Source: Candidatus Peribacterales bacterium (GTDB lineage Bacteria > Patescibacteriota > Gracilibacteria > Peribacterales > Peribacteraceae). From it: 12,930 nt of DNA. Below the pieces are notes generated by a model that did no database searches, was not told where the DNA came from, and worked only from the letters and a program-made list of their open reading frames with translations. Position 1 is the stretch's first letter; each line of letters starts with the position of its first letter. This document shows, piece by piece, positions 5,933 through 12,930 of this stretch. The stretch spans positions 1 through 12,930 of the forward strand of contig JAKFXO010000044.1 in NCBI GenBank assembly GCA_021731345.1. The letters run 5' to 3'. The position numbers and the translations under genes are program-made.

Positions 5933-7699
5933 ATGCGCGGTTTTCTCGCTCTCGCATCGGCTCTATGGCGTTACGCTGGTTCCAGGCGTCCGCTCGTTGT
6001 GCTCTACGTGCTCATGTTTGTCACAGCCAACGTCATCTGGCTTTTTGAGCCGTACCTCATTGGAAAGCTACTCAATGAGTTGCAGCTGGCCGCTGTGTCT
6101 GGCGCATCGTCGCGCGACATCATCACCTATCTCGCTCTCATCGTACTGCTCTCGTGCGGCTTCTGGTTTTTTCACGGGCCAGCACGATACCTCGAGCGCA
6201 TGATCGCGTTTGAGATTCGCGTCGCGTTCAAGCAACACCTCTTTTCCACCGTCACAAGTTTGCCGCTTCAGTGGCAGAAAACGCACCACTCAGGACAGAC
6301 GATTAACCGCATCGGAAAGGCCACAAACTCGCTTTTTGATTTCAGTCAAAATGGCTATCAGCTCATCGAAATGGTTGTTCGTCCGCTCGGAGCGCTCGTG
6401 GCACTCACGCTCATCTTACCGATGGCGACCGCACTCACGATGGGCGCCATGGTGTTCTCGTGCGTGCTCGTATTTTTCTTTGATCGTGTGCTTCTGCCTC
6501 TGTATGTCAAAGTGAACGAGAAAGAGCACCGCGTTGCGTCCGTGCTGCATGACTACATCACCAACATCGCAACCGTTATCACGCTTCGTCTCGAGAAACT
6601 GACGCAGTCGGAGCTTCTTCGTCGCATGACGCACTACATGCCGATTTACCGTAGGGAAGTGCGACTCAATGAGATTAAGTGGTTCCTTGCGACGATGGCG
6701 ATTTCCATCACCACAGCGCTTGTGATGGGCTGGTACGCGCTTTCCACACTTGGTGCGGGTGGCATTCTCCTCGCTGGAACGTTCTTCATGCTTTACGACT
6801 ACCTCCAGAAAATCGGCGGTGCTTTTTATACGTTTGCATGGAAGTACGGACAGATGATCGAGCAGTATGCGGACCTCAAAACCGTGCAGCCGATTCTAGA
6901 AGCTGATAGGCCTGAGCTTCATGACTGCAGTTTGCCGTCTGAGTGGAACACGGTGGAGATTCAGCATCTCAACTTCACGTACAAAGATGAAGAGCTGCGC
7001 GCACATCACCTGAAAGATGTGTCGCTTACACTGAAGAAAGGCCGAAAAATTGCGTTCATCGGCGAAAGCGGCAGCGGCAAGTCCACGCTCATGGTGCTCA
7101 TTCGTGGCTTGCAGACTGCCGATTCGGCCACCGTGCTGTGTGACGGCAAAAAACTCGCGCACGGCCTTAAGGACGTGGGTTGTACCGTCACACTCATTCC
7201 GCAGGAGCCGGAGATTTTTGAGAACACTGTCGAATACAACATCACGCTTGGTACTGAGCACACTGAGGAAGAGATTGTTGATGACGTGAAACTTGCGCGG
7301 TTTGAAAGTGTCATCGAAAAATTGCCGAAAAGTTTTCAGACTAATACCGCCGAAAAAGGTGTGAACTTGAGCGGGGGAGAGAAGCAGCGCCTCGCACTTG
7401 CTCGTGGATTCTTTGCGGCGAAGGATAGCGGCATCATTCTCCTCGATGAGCCAACGAGCTCGGTAGATCCAGCGAATGAACGTCATATCTACGAAAATCT
7501 TTTCAAGCGATTCAGTGATCGCTGTGTTGTGTCTTCTCTCCACAAGCTCTATCTGCTGCCGATGTTCGATGAAGCGTATGTCTTCAAAGACGGTGCTGTG
7601 GTGGCGCACGGAACGCCGCAGGAGCTCCTCAATGAGGGCGGCATCCTACATCCACTCTGGAAGCGCGAGCGTGAGATGACATCGGTGCAGCCAGCGTAA
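5933..7699 (+). CDS. ABC exporter, fused membrane and ATPase domains
   Basis: Half-transporter of the MsbA/LmrA type that should work as a dimer in the cytoplasmic membrane and export a substrate using ATP. The membrane domain spans about residues 20-300 with six predicted helices. The ATPase domain follows: Walker A GESGSGKST (377-385), Q-loop Gln424 in LIPQEPEIF, signature LSGGEKQR (479-486), Walker B IILLDEP (501-507), D-loop SSVD (509-512) and switch His537 in SSLHK. All ATPase residues are intact. Length (588 aa) is typical. The substrate cannot be told from sequence; lipid, peptide and drug exporters share this form. The stop codon abuts that of the convergent penicillin-binding protein gene. 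Confidence 0.93.
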   Translation: MRGFLALASALWRYAGSRRPLVVLYVLMFVTANVIWLFEPYLIGKLLNELQLAAVSGASSRDIITYLALIVLLSCGFWFFHGPARYLERMIAFEIRVAFKQHLFSTVTSLPLQWQKTHHSGQTINRIGKATNSLFDFSQNGYQLIEMVVRPLGALVALTLILPMATALTMGAMVFSCVLVFFFDRVLLPLYVKVNEKEHRVASVLHDYITNIATVITLRLEKLTQSELLRRMTHYMPIYRREVRLNEIKWFLATMAISITTALVMGWYALSTLGAGGILLAGTFFMLYDYLQKIGGAFYTFAWKYGQMIEQYADLKTVQPILEADRPELHDCSLPSEWNTVEIQHLNFTYKDEELRAHHLKDVSLTLKKGRKIAFIGESGSGKSTLMVLIRGLQTADSATVLCDGKKLAHGLKDVGCTVTLIPQEPEIFENTVEYNITLGTEHTEEEIVDDVKLARFESVIEKLPKSFQTNTAEKGVNLSGGEKQRLALARGFFAAKDSGIILLDEPTSSVDPANERHIYENLFKRFSDRCVVSSLHKLYLLPMFDEAYVFKDGAVVAHGTPQELLNEGGILHPLWKREREMTSVQPA

Positions 7700-10597
7700 T
7701 TACTCAGCCTCGAAACGGAACGTCGTGCTAGCTGTCGCGATATTGAAGTACTTATCCGTGATCGTCACGGTTAGCGTGTGAGTGCCTTCGCGATCGATCG
7801 TGCGTGGGACACGGATACTGCGACCACTCCATGGACCTTCTGTATAGGTGATCGTCGCTTTACCGTCGATATTGAATTTGATCTCGCTGAATGCAGAACC
7901 GCGGCTGAGTTCGAGTTCCGTTTCAAAGATAGGATAGGGGACGAGGTCACCCGGTGCAGGCGAGACGATGGAGATCTCCGGCTTGATGTCACGACCTGGT
8001 GTCAGCGATGGATCGCACTCTTTCGTCGGTGCTACTGGTAGGGGTAGGAGCGAGCCAGAATGCGTCTCATTCGCGTTCCATGCTTCCATCTGCTTCACCA
8101 CCCACTCTTGTACTCCTACTTCCCACAGTGGCCATCTTTCAGGGAGCTCGCTCTTTGGCAGGAAGAACGCGCGTTCCTCGACTGCATCAGCAGGACAGCT
8201 TGGAGATGACAAAAGTCCTGTGACTTTGTCGACTCGGAGAAGGACGCACGATGGGTCTTCTTCGGATGGAACGTTTTCATCAAGGAAAATATCCGTGCCT
8301 CGAAGATTGACCGGTGTGCAGACGGATGCGAGCTTGCCGGAGAGGCGAGAGATTTGAGGACGAGAGATGCGAGATGGAAGTGAGAACGTCGTTTGTTTGT
8401 TCTCCATTTTTTTGTGCGCATCCACCATGAAGTCGTGCCACACCGGAGCGGCTGTCGTGAGGCCGTCAGCTTTATCAAAGAGAGACTGGCTCGTGGCGTT
8501 GCCAGCCCACACACCAGTGATGATGTTTGGCGTAAATCCGATGGTCCACGTGCTTTCAGGGCGGCGGAGCGTGCAGTTATTTTTCTTGTCGCGCTCCAGA
8601 CACTTGTTACTCGTACCGGTCTTGGCAGCTGCGTCGTAGCCCGGCACAGAGAGAACAGTTTTCCAATACTCGTTTGGACGCGCTGTAACGTCACTCAAGA
8701 TAGAAGTGACTTGTGCCGTGTAGCGCTCGTCGATGACTTGGTGAGCAACCTCCTCTTTTGGTAGGTAACGAATGTTTCCGTCTTTATCTGTGATCTTCAG
8801 GATGCCTTTGACCGGAAGGAAGTTTCCGCCATCCGCGATAGTTGCGTAGCCCTGCACCATTTCAAGTAGTGGCACTTCCGCAGCACCGATGGCGAGTGGC
8901 CATCCGTAGTCGAAGTCCGGCTGCGTCTTCCTGATCTCCTCTTTCTGTTCCGATGGAGACGGAACGCCAATACGAGATGCAAGTGAGAGGAGAGCATCTT
9001 CGCCGCCACCTAGGAAGAATGCTTTGATAGCCGGAATATTCCTGGATCCTCCGAGTGCCATGCGCATCGTGGTGAGCCCCCAGAACGTTCCGTCGTAGTT
9101 TGCAGGTGTGTCGGTGCCGAACTTCGTTGGGACATCGAACGTGACAGAGCCCGGGCCGTAGCCAGCTTCGAATGCGTTGATATAGGTAAATGGTTTGAAG
9201 CTCGAACCTGGCTGCCTTGGCGAACGTGCCATGTCGATCTTTCCTTGATTCTCATTATCACTGAAGTCTGCATTGCCGACGTATGCCAAAATTTCGCGCG
9301 TCTTTGGTGCGAGCGACACGAGTGCGATGTTCGCGGCACCGAAACGCTTTGAGATGTCGTCACGATGATTCGTCACCGATTTTTCCGCTGCCTGCTGCAG
9401 ATTCCAGTCCAGAGTTGTGGTGATGCGGAAGCCGCCCTGTTCCAAAATTGCTTCATCGATCTCCAGAAGTTTTTGTACTTCCTCCTGTATCTGTAACACA
9501 AAGTGCGGAGCGCGAATGTTTTGGCGTGCGGCGGAGAATTTCATGTCTTGCAGATCTTTCAGTGCGCTGACTTGGTAATCTGCGGTGATCTTTCCTTGGT
9601 TCAGCATGTTACGAATCACCTGATCCGTACGTCCTCCGATGTAGACCGTTGTTGCTCCTGAGCCGACATTGGCGCCAATGAGACCGATACGAATGGCTGC
9701 ATCAGGAATCTGGGAGGCATTCGTGATGTCGCCGCGAATGATCTGGAGCGTCGTTTGATCAGACACTGTGGTGTAGAGATGCGAGCCGTACGGGTTGAAG
9801 TATGACGGTCTCTGCGGAAGCGAAGCGAGCACTGCGGACTGCGCGAGCGTTAAGTCTTTTGCGCCGATGCCGAAGTAGTTTTTGGATGCTTGCTCAATGC
9901 CGTAGGCGTTGTGACCGTAGGGAATCCAGTTCAGATACAGCTCCAAGAGCTCGTCTTTGTTGTACTTGCGCTCCAGCTCGCAGGCGAGCATGAGCTCGCG
10001 CAATTTACGCGTGATTGATCGTTCTCGTCCTACAAGAGCGTTTCCAGCAAATTGCTGGGTCAGTGTTGAGCCTCCTGAGCGTACGAAAAAACTAGGAGCA
10101 AGTTGGCTTAGGCCCGCGCGCGCGTAACCGATGATGTCGAAACATGCACTGCGTGACAGGAAACGTTCGTCTTCGATGGCGATGGTCGCTGATTTGACGA
10201 ATGGACTGATGTCAGCGCCCCTGACATAGGTGCGATCTTGCTCTGAGAAGAGGCGATAGAGTTCGATACCGTTACGATCCAAAATCACCGTGCTTTGTGC
10301 CGGGAACATCGTTTGAGGATCATCAATATTCGGAAGCGTGAACCACAGAACTGCGAGCAGGACAAAGCCGGCAGCCGCGAGCATGCCACCCGCTTTCAGT
10401 ACTAGCATTCCCCATTGCCGACGGCTTCGGGATTTTCCTGCAAAACTGACGATTGCCATCAGAACGCTACGCACTTTGCCCGGTCCACGACGCTGATCAG
10501 CAACTCTCTTTTTTTGCTTCTTTTCGCGTATGACGATCGTGTGATCGTCTTGGCCTTCGTCGCCTATGGTACGGCTCTGGAATCCGAAGTCGCTCAT
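7700..10597 (-). CDS. Class A penicillin-binding protein (bifunctional peptidoglycan synthase)
   Basis: Bifunctional cell-wall enzyme: an N-terminal GT51 glycosyltransferase polymerises lipid II and a C-terminal transpeptidase cross-links peptides outside the membrane. From the ATG at 10597 it has 965 aa: a basic cytoplasmic tail, one membrane helix (about 66-88), GT51 with catalytic-Glu motif EDERF (142-146) and GGSTLTQQ (175-182), then the transpeptidase with SSFK (465-468), SRN (518-520) and KTG (659-661), and an Ig-like beta domain at about 870-965, as in PBP1C-like proteins. All catalytic motifs are present. The GT51 sequence after EDERF is unusual (LSRSACFD where an HxGxD-type pattern is common). 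A Cys-containing loop (NKCLERDKKNNC) follows KTG. A TTG at 10627 would add 10 residues but lies upstream of the predicted transcription start. Confidence 0.95.
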   Translation of the reverse strand: MSDFGFQSRTIGDEGQDDHTIVIREKKQKKRVADQRRGPGKVRSVLMAIVSFAGKSRSRRQWGMLVLKAGGMLAAAGFVLLAVLWFTLPNIDDPQTMFPAQSTVILDRNGIELYRLFSEQDRTYVRGADISPFVKSATIAIEDERFLSRSACFDIIGYARAGLSQLAPSFFVRSGGSTLTQQFAGNALVGRERSITRKLRELMLACELERKYNKDELLELYLNWIPYGHNAYGIEQASKNYFGIGAKDLTLAQSAVLASLPQRPSYFNPYGSHLYTTVSDQTTLQIIRGDITNASQIPDAAIRIGLIGANVGSGATTVYIGGRTDQVIRNMLNQGKITADYQVSALKDLQDMKFSAARQNIRAPHFVLQIQEEVQKLLEIDEAILEQGGFRITTTLDWNLQQAAEKSVTNHRDDISKRFGAANIALVSLAPKTREILAYVGNADFSDNENQGKIDMARSPRQPGSSFKPFTYINAFEAGYGPGSVTFDVPTKFGTDTPANYDGTFWGLTTMRMALGGSRNIPAIKAFFLGGGEDALLSLASRIGVPSPSEQKEEIRKTQPDFDYGWPLAIGAAEVPLLEMVQGYATIADGGNFLPVKGILKITDKDGNIRYLPKEEVAHQVIDERYTAQVTSILSDVTARPNEYWKTVLSVPGYDAAAKTGTSNKCLERDKKNNCTLRRPESTWTIGFTPNIITGVWAGNATSQSLFDKADGLTTAAPVWHDFMVDAHKKMENKQTTFSLPSRISRPQISRLSGKLASVCTPVNLRGTDIFLDENVPSEEDPSCVLLRVDKVTGLLSSPSCPADAVEERAFFLPKSELPERWPLWEVGVQEWVVKQMEAWNANETHSGSLLPLPVAPTKECDPSLTPGRDIKPEISIVSPAPGDLVPYPIFETELELSRGSAFSEIKFNIDGKATITYTEGPWSGRSIRVPRTIDREGTHTLTVTITDKYFNIATASTTFRFEAE

Positions 10598-10606
10598 GGA
10601 CTCCGC

Positions 10607-10635
10607 AGTGTAGGACGAAAGGCTCAAATACTCAA
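10607..10635 (-). promoter_or_regulatory. Probable promoter of the penicillin-binding protein gene
   Basis: TTGAGT (10635-10630), a 17-bp spacer and TACACT (10612-10607), nine bases before the ATG at 10597. This predicts a leader of about 3 nt. A GGAG lies only 3 nt from the ATG, too close to be a normal SD. Confidence 0.5.
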
Positions 10636-10656
10636 TGCTGAGGCCGCGGAACCCTC

Positions 10657-10685
10657 TTCAGATTCCGCTCCAGATGTGGTACAAT
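10657..10685 (+). promoter_or_regulatory. Extended -10 promoter of the pilin-like gene
   Basis: Extended -10 TGGTACAAT (10677-10685) with a partial -35 TTCAGA (10657-10662) at 17 bp. The base 7 nt after the -10 is the A of the ATG at 10692, so the transcript should be exactly leaderless. It is divergent from the penicillin-binding protein promoter in a 94-bp gap. Confidence 0.65.
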
Positions 10686-10691
10686 GGTTCG

Positions 10692-11018
10692 ATGAAACTA
10701 CGCATGCGTCTAACGGCTATGGCAGTCCTTGTTTCCGCGTTTGCGGGGACAGCCAGCGCAGCACCTCTGACCATCTCTACTGGAGTCACAAGTACTGTCC
10801 CAACGATCTTCAACGGTATCGTGGATATCCTCCTCGCGTGGAGTTCGCTTGTGGCCACTGCACTCTTCCTTCTTGGATGTATTCTCATGGTGGGTTCTGG
10901 AGGTAATGACGCCACACTCAGTAACGGCAAGAAAATCATGAAAGCGTCTCTCATTGGACTCGCGATCATTTTGAGCTCATGGATGATTCTTTCCACTGTC
11001 GTTTCCTTCATCGATTAG
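10692..11018 (+). CDS. T4SS pilin-like (TrbC/VirB2-type) small membrane protein
   Basis: A 108-aa protein with a signal peptide (basic start, hydrophobic core, ASA-A cleavage-like site near residue 23) and two hydrophobic helices (about 42-65 and 79-104) joined by a short polar loop. The pattern LLGCILMVGSGGND...GKKIMKASLIGLAIILSSW matches the pilin-like family annotated in many Patescibacteria as T4SS pilin or TrbC/VirB2. No other secretion-system gene is in the window, so it is an orphan here. The start at 10692 rather than 10635 is favoured because it begins the signal peptide and sits at the predicted transcription start. A pilus role is not proven; a membrane protein of other function is possible. 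Confidence 0.78.
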   Translation: MKLRMRLTAMAVLVSAFAGTASAAPLTISTGVTSTVPTIFNGIVDILLAWSSLVATALFLLGCILMVGSGGNDATLSNGKKIMKASLIGLAIILSSWMILSTVVSFID

Positions 11019-11026
11019 TCATCCGG

Positions 11027-11035
11027 TGTTATACT
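11027..11035 (+). promoter_or_regulatory. Extended -10 promoter of the TPR gene
   Basis: TGTTATACT (11027-11035) ends 10 nt before the ATG at 11046, within a 27-bp gap. It predicts a leader of about 4 nt. No good -35 is visible, as is usual for extended -10 promoters. Confidence 0.55.
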
Positions 11036-11045
11036 TGGTATCCCC

Positions 11046-11657
11046 ATGCCAACTCCGAACGATGACATCATTGGCCATCTTCTGGATCAGGCTGAGCAGA
11101 TGAAAATCGATGCGCGTCACGAAGAAGCGCTTGTGATTTTGGAAGAGATTTTGGCGAAAGATCCGAATAACATTGTCGCCCTTGAAGAGATTGCTGATAA
11201 CGAGCTTAGTCTTGAGCGATATGATCGCGCTGAGATTGCGGCGAACCGAGCATTGTCACTGGATTCTGGTAGTTTTGATGCACATTACGTGCTTGGTTTC
11301 GTGGCTTCTGTTCGCGAAGAGTGGGACAAGTCCGTGAATTCCCTCAAGATTTCCAATCGCCTGGAGCCAAACAATCCAGAAATTCTCCGCTGCCTCGGTT
11401 GGTCACTTTTTTCCGCCGGCAAAACTCTGGAAGGAGTGGTGACTCTTGAGCGTGCTTTGAATTTGGAAGATGCGAACCCGCTGATCCTTTGTGACCTTGG
11501 TGTTGTGTATCTGAAGATGAAACAATTTCCGAAGGCTCGCGCGCTTTTGGAGCGTGCACTTGAAATTGATCCGCTGAATTTGCGCGTGAAAGAGTGCCTT
11601 GAGATGGCGACAAGAATCTCAGATCGCGGAAACAGCAACATCGAGAACATCGCCTAG
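11046..11657 (+). CDS. Tetratricopeptide-repeat protein
   Basis: A 203-aa protein made almost wholly of about five TPR units (roughly residues 9-40, 43-74, 77-108, 111-142, 145-176), with consensus features such as A..L..AL.LDP, W/Y at helix A and the clear unit LGVVYLKMKQFPKARALLERALEIDPLN. No signal peptide or membrane segment, so it is probably a cytoplasmic protein-interaction scaffold. There is no SD; an extended -10 lies directly before the ATG. It lies where ftsE usually precedes ftsX, but it has no ATPase motif and is not FtsE. A link to cell division is suggested only by this position. Confidence 0.85.
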   Translation: MPTPNDDIIGHLLDQAEQMKIDARHEEALVILEEILAKDPNNIVALEEIADNELSLERYDRAEIAANRALSLDSGSFDAHYVLGFVASVREEWDKSVNSLKISNRLEPNNPEILRCLGWSLFSAGKTLEGVVTLERALNLEDANPLILCDLGVVYLKMKQFPKARALLERALEIDPLNLRVKECLEMATRISDRGNSNIENIA

Positions 11658-11669
11658 TGAAAAAGAAAT

Positions 11670-11678
11670 TGGTACACT
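11670..11678 (+). promoter_or_regulatory. Extended -10 promoter of ftsX
   Basis: TGGTACACT (11670-11678) in the 28-bp gap after the TPR gene. It ends 7 nt before the ATG at 11686, predicting a leader of 0-1 nt. It nearly matches the TGGTACAAT upstream of the pilin-like gene. Confidence 0.55.
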
Positions 11679-11685
11679 GATATCC

Positions 11686-12663
11686 ATGCTGCGTGAATCG
11701 CTCATGGCAACGGTGTTCTTCCGGAGAGCTGCGAAACGCGGCATCGTGAACGTTTTTCGTGAGGAGGGTTTTGGAACTGCGATTGGTTCGCTTTTTGGCG
11801 TGGTGCTTCTTGCGCAAATCATCATCCTTTTGGCCGTTGGCGTGCAGGGCGGCCTCGTACTTCTCCGTGAGAGAACGGATCTGCGTTTGCAAATTCGTGA
11901 TACCGCTACAGATTCGCAGATTCAGGATTTATATCAGAATATCCGTCAGCTTTCATACGTCGAAGATACGGTCTACGTCACGCGAGAACAGGCGTATGAG
12001 CGCCAGAAGCAGCGTGATCCTACACTCATCGACTTCCTCCAGAAGTTTGGTATCGAGAATCCTTTCCCAGACACAATGGGCGTGAGACTTCGTACGCTTG
12101 AGGATTATCCGGCGTTCCTCCAATTTTTGAAGCAGCCAGTGTTTGCTGCGGTTGTGGATCCATCATTCCTCACAACGACGACTGATCAGCAGCAACAAGT
12201 GGAGCAACTCACCGGAGTTGTGAGTAGTGCGCGCATTGTTTTAGCTTTCATTGTTGGTCTCGCAGTCGTCGTCCTTCTCTTCGTTGTCGTTGAGCTTATT
12301 CGCAGGCGCGCACTCACCAAGCGTCAGGAGCTTTTTGTGGAACAGCTGGTAGGAGCCAGTCGCATGGAAATTCTCATGCCGTTCATGGTGGAGATGGCCT
12401 GCATGCTTCTTGTAGCATTTCTGCTATCACTCGGTCTTTCTGCGGTGCTGGTCTTTCTGTTGCCATATTTCCTTCCTGTGCTCGCAACTGGCGGTTTGTT
12501 TAGCCAGTGGAGCGCTGCCGCGGGGTCAGTACTTCTGCATTGGGCACCGTGGACTATTTTCTTTGAACTTGTTCTCATCGCAGCACTCTCTGCTACCGGT
12601 ACGCTCATCGCTCTCAGGACGCAGATGTCACTCTCGCTTCTGCCGTCTCCGCATTCCCACTGA
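11686..12663 (+). CDS. ftsX: Cell-division protein FtsX
   Basis: Membrane partner of the FtsE ATPase, which in other bacteria controls peptidoglycan hydrolases at the septum. The 325-aa protein has the FtsX layout: one membrane helix (about 31-55), an outer domain (56-182) with SYVEDTVYVTREQA and the marker NPFPDTMGVRL (125-135), then three helices (about 183-205, 232-262, 288-310). The family motif LVGAS (221-225) before MPFMVE lies in the cytoplasmic loop that contacts FtsE. ATG 11686 fits the family start; ATG 11704 is a second choice, and the in-frame start at 11599 lies inside the TPR gene. No SD; UGA stop. recO begins 3 nt later. Confidence 0.9.
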   Translation: MLRESLMATVFFRRAAKRGIVNVFREEGFGTAIGSLFGVVLLAQIIILLAVGVQGGLVLLRERTDLRLQIRDTATDSQIQDLYQNIRQLSYVEDTVYVTREQAYERQKQRDPTLIDFLQKFGIENPFPDTMGVRLRTLEDYPAFLQFLKQPVFAAVVDPSFLTTTTDQQQQVEQLTGVVSSARIVLAFIVGLAVVVLLFVVVELIRRRALTKRQELFVEQLVGASRMEILMPFMVEMACMLLVAFLLSLGLSAVLVFLLPYFLPVLATGGLFSQWSAAAGSVLLHWAPWTIFFELVLIAALSATGTLIALRTQMSLSLLPSPHSH

Positions 12664-12666
12664 TCC

Positions 12667-12930
12667 GTGCCGCGTTCGCTCACCGATGACGCCATCGTTC
12701 TCCGCAGTCATAACGTCGGCGAGACGGATCGTTTTTGCGTACTCCTGACACGTGCTCACGGGCGCATCATGGTACGTGCCACAGGTGCGCGCAAAATGCA
12801 GAGTCGCCGCGGTCGGGGGCTACTTCCTATGTACAGAATCAGCGTTACGTGGGAGCAGCATTCGTTTGGGAACTCCGTCACAGCGCAAGAACGAGCTCTA
12901 TCCCCTGCGCTGCGCACGAAAAACGCTCAG
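12667..12930 (+). CDS. recO: DNA repair protein RecO, N-terminal part (partial)
   Basis: RecO helps load RecA onto SSB-coated DNA in the RecFOR pathway. Only the first 88 codons are in the window; the frame is open to the edge. They match the RecO N-terminal OB fold: DDAIVLRSHNVGETDRFCVLLTR, HGRIMVRATGARK and a basic QSRRGRGLLPMY segment, as in the family pattern ending in a K/R-rich strand before the hydrophobic LxP. The start is GTG at 12667, three bases after the ftsX stop, with no SD; it is likely co-transcribed with ftsX. An earlier in-frame start is blocked by the ftsX stop codon, which is in the same frame. Confidence 0.8.
   Translation, partial: MPRSLTDDAIVLRSHNVGETDRFCVLLTRAHGRIMVRATGARKMQSRRGRGLLPMYRISVTWEQHSFGNSVTAQERALSPALRTKNAQ

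Noticed and set aside
6896..7609. 237-aa minus-strand reading frame inside the exporter gene
   Set aside because: Lies opposite intact ATPase motifs; no recognisable protein features.
10597..10627. TTG start at 10627 for the penicillin-binding protein
   Set aside because: It lies within the promoter spacer/-35 region; the ATG at 10597 fits the predicted transcription start.

Overview
The window comes from a bacterium with the traits of the Patescibacteria (CPR) radiation. It holds a divergent 16S rRNA gene with a changed universal priming site, several short unrecognised membrane proteins, an orphan type IV secretion pilin-like protein, and mostly monocistronic genes with hardly any Shine-Dalgarno (SD) sequences. 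UGA ends yebC and ftsX, so the standard bacterial code applies; this argues against the code-25 Absconditabacteria/Gracilibacteria. The roughly 50% G+C look would fit a Peregrinibacteria/Peribacteria-like lineage, but that placement is an inference.

Layout: (1) 1-1440, minus strand: the 5' part of a 16S rRNA gene, a structured leader of about 220 nt and a strong promoter with an A-tract. (2) 1452-2141, minus: an unrecognised 229-aa protein with a near-perfect promoter placed so that its mRNA should be leaderless. (3) 2213-3180, plus: rpsF-rpsR (bS6, bS18) with no ssb between them, ending at a terminator shared with a convergent 86-aa unknown ORF (3179-3439, minus). (4) 3446-5087, plus: three consecutive self-contained units. 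Each has a promoter, a structured 5' leader carrying CGGGGAGAA, an SD, a gene for a 94-110-aa protein with one N-terminal membrane segment, and a terminator. This is the best candidate for an undescribed system. (5) 5134-7699, plus: yebC and an ABC exporter. (6) 7700-10597, minus: a class A penicillin-binding protein convergent with the exporter, the two stop codons touching. (7) 10692-12930, plus: a T4SS-pilin-like protein, a TPR protein, FtsX and the start of recO.

Two expression styles coexist. The three cassettes have long structured leaders and clear SDs. Most other transcript-starting genes have a -10 hexamer 6-10 nt before the start codon and no SD, which predicts leaderless or near-leaderless mRNAs. 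The recognised genes cover translation (16S, bS6, bS18, YebC), envelope growth and division (class A PBP, FtsX), export (ABC exporter) and DNA repair (RecO).
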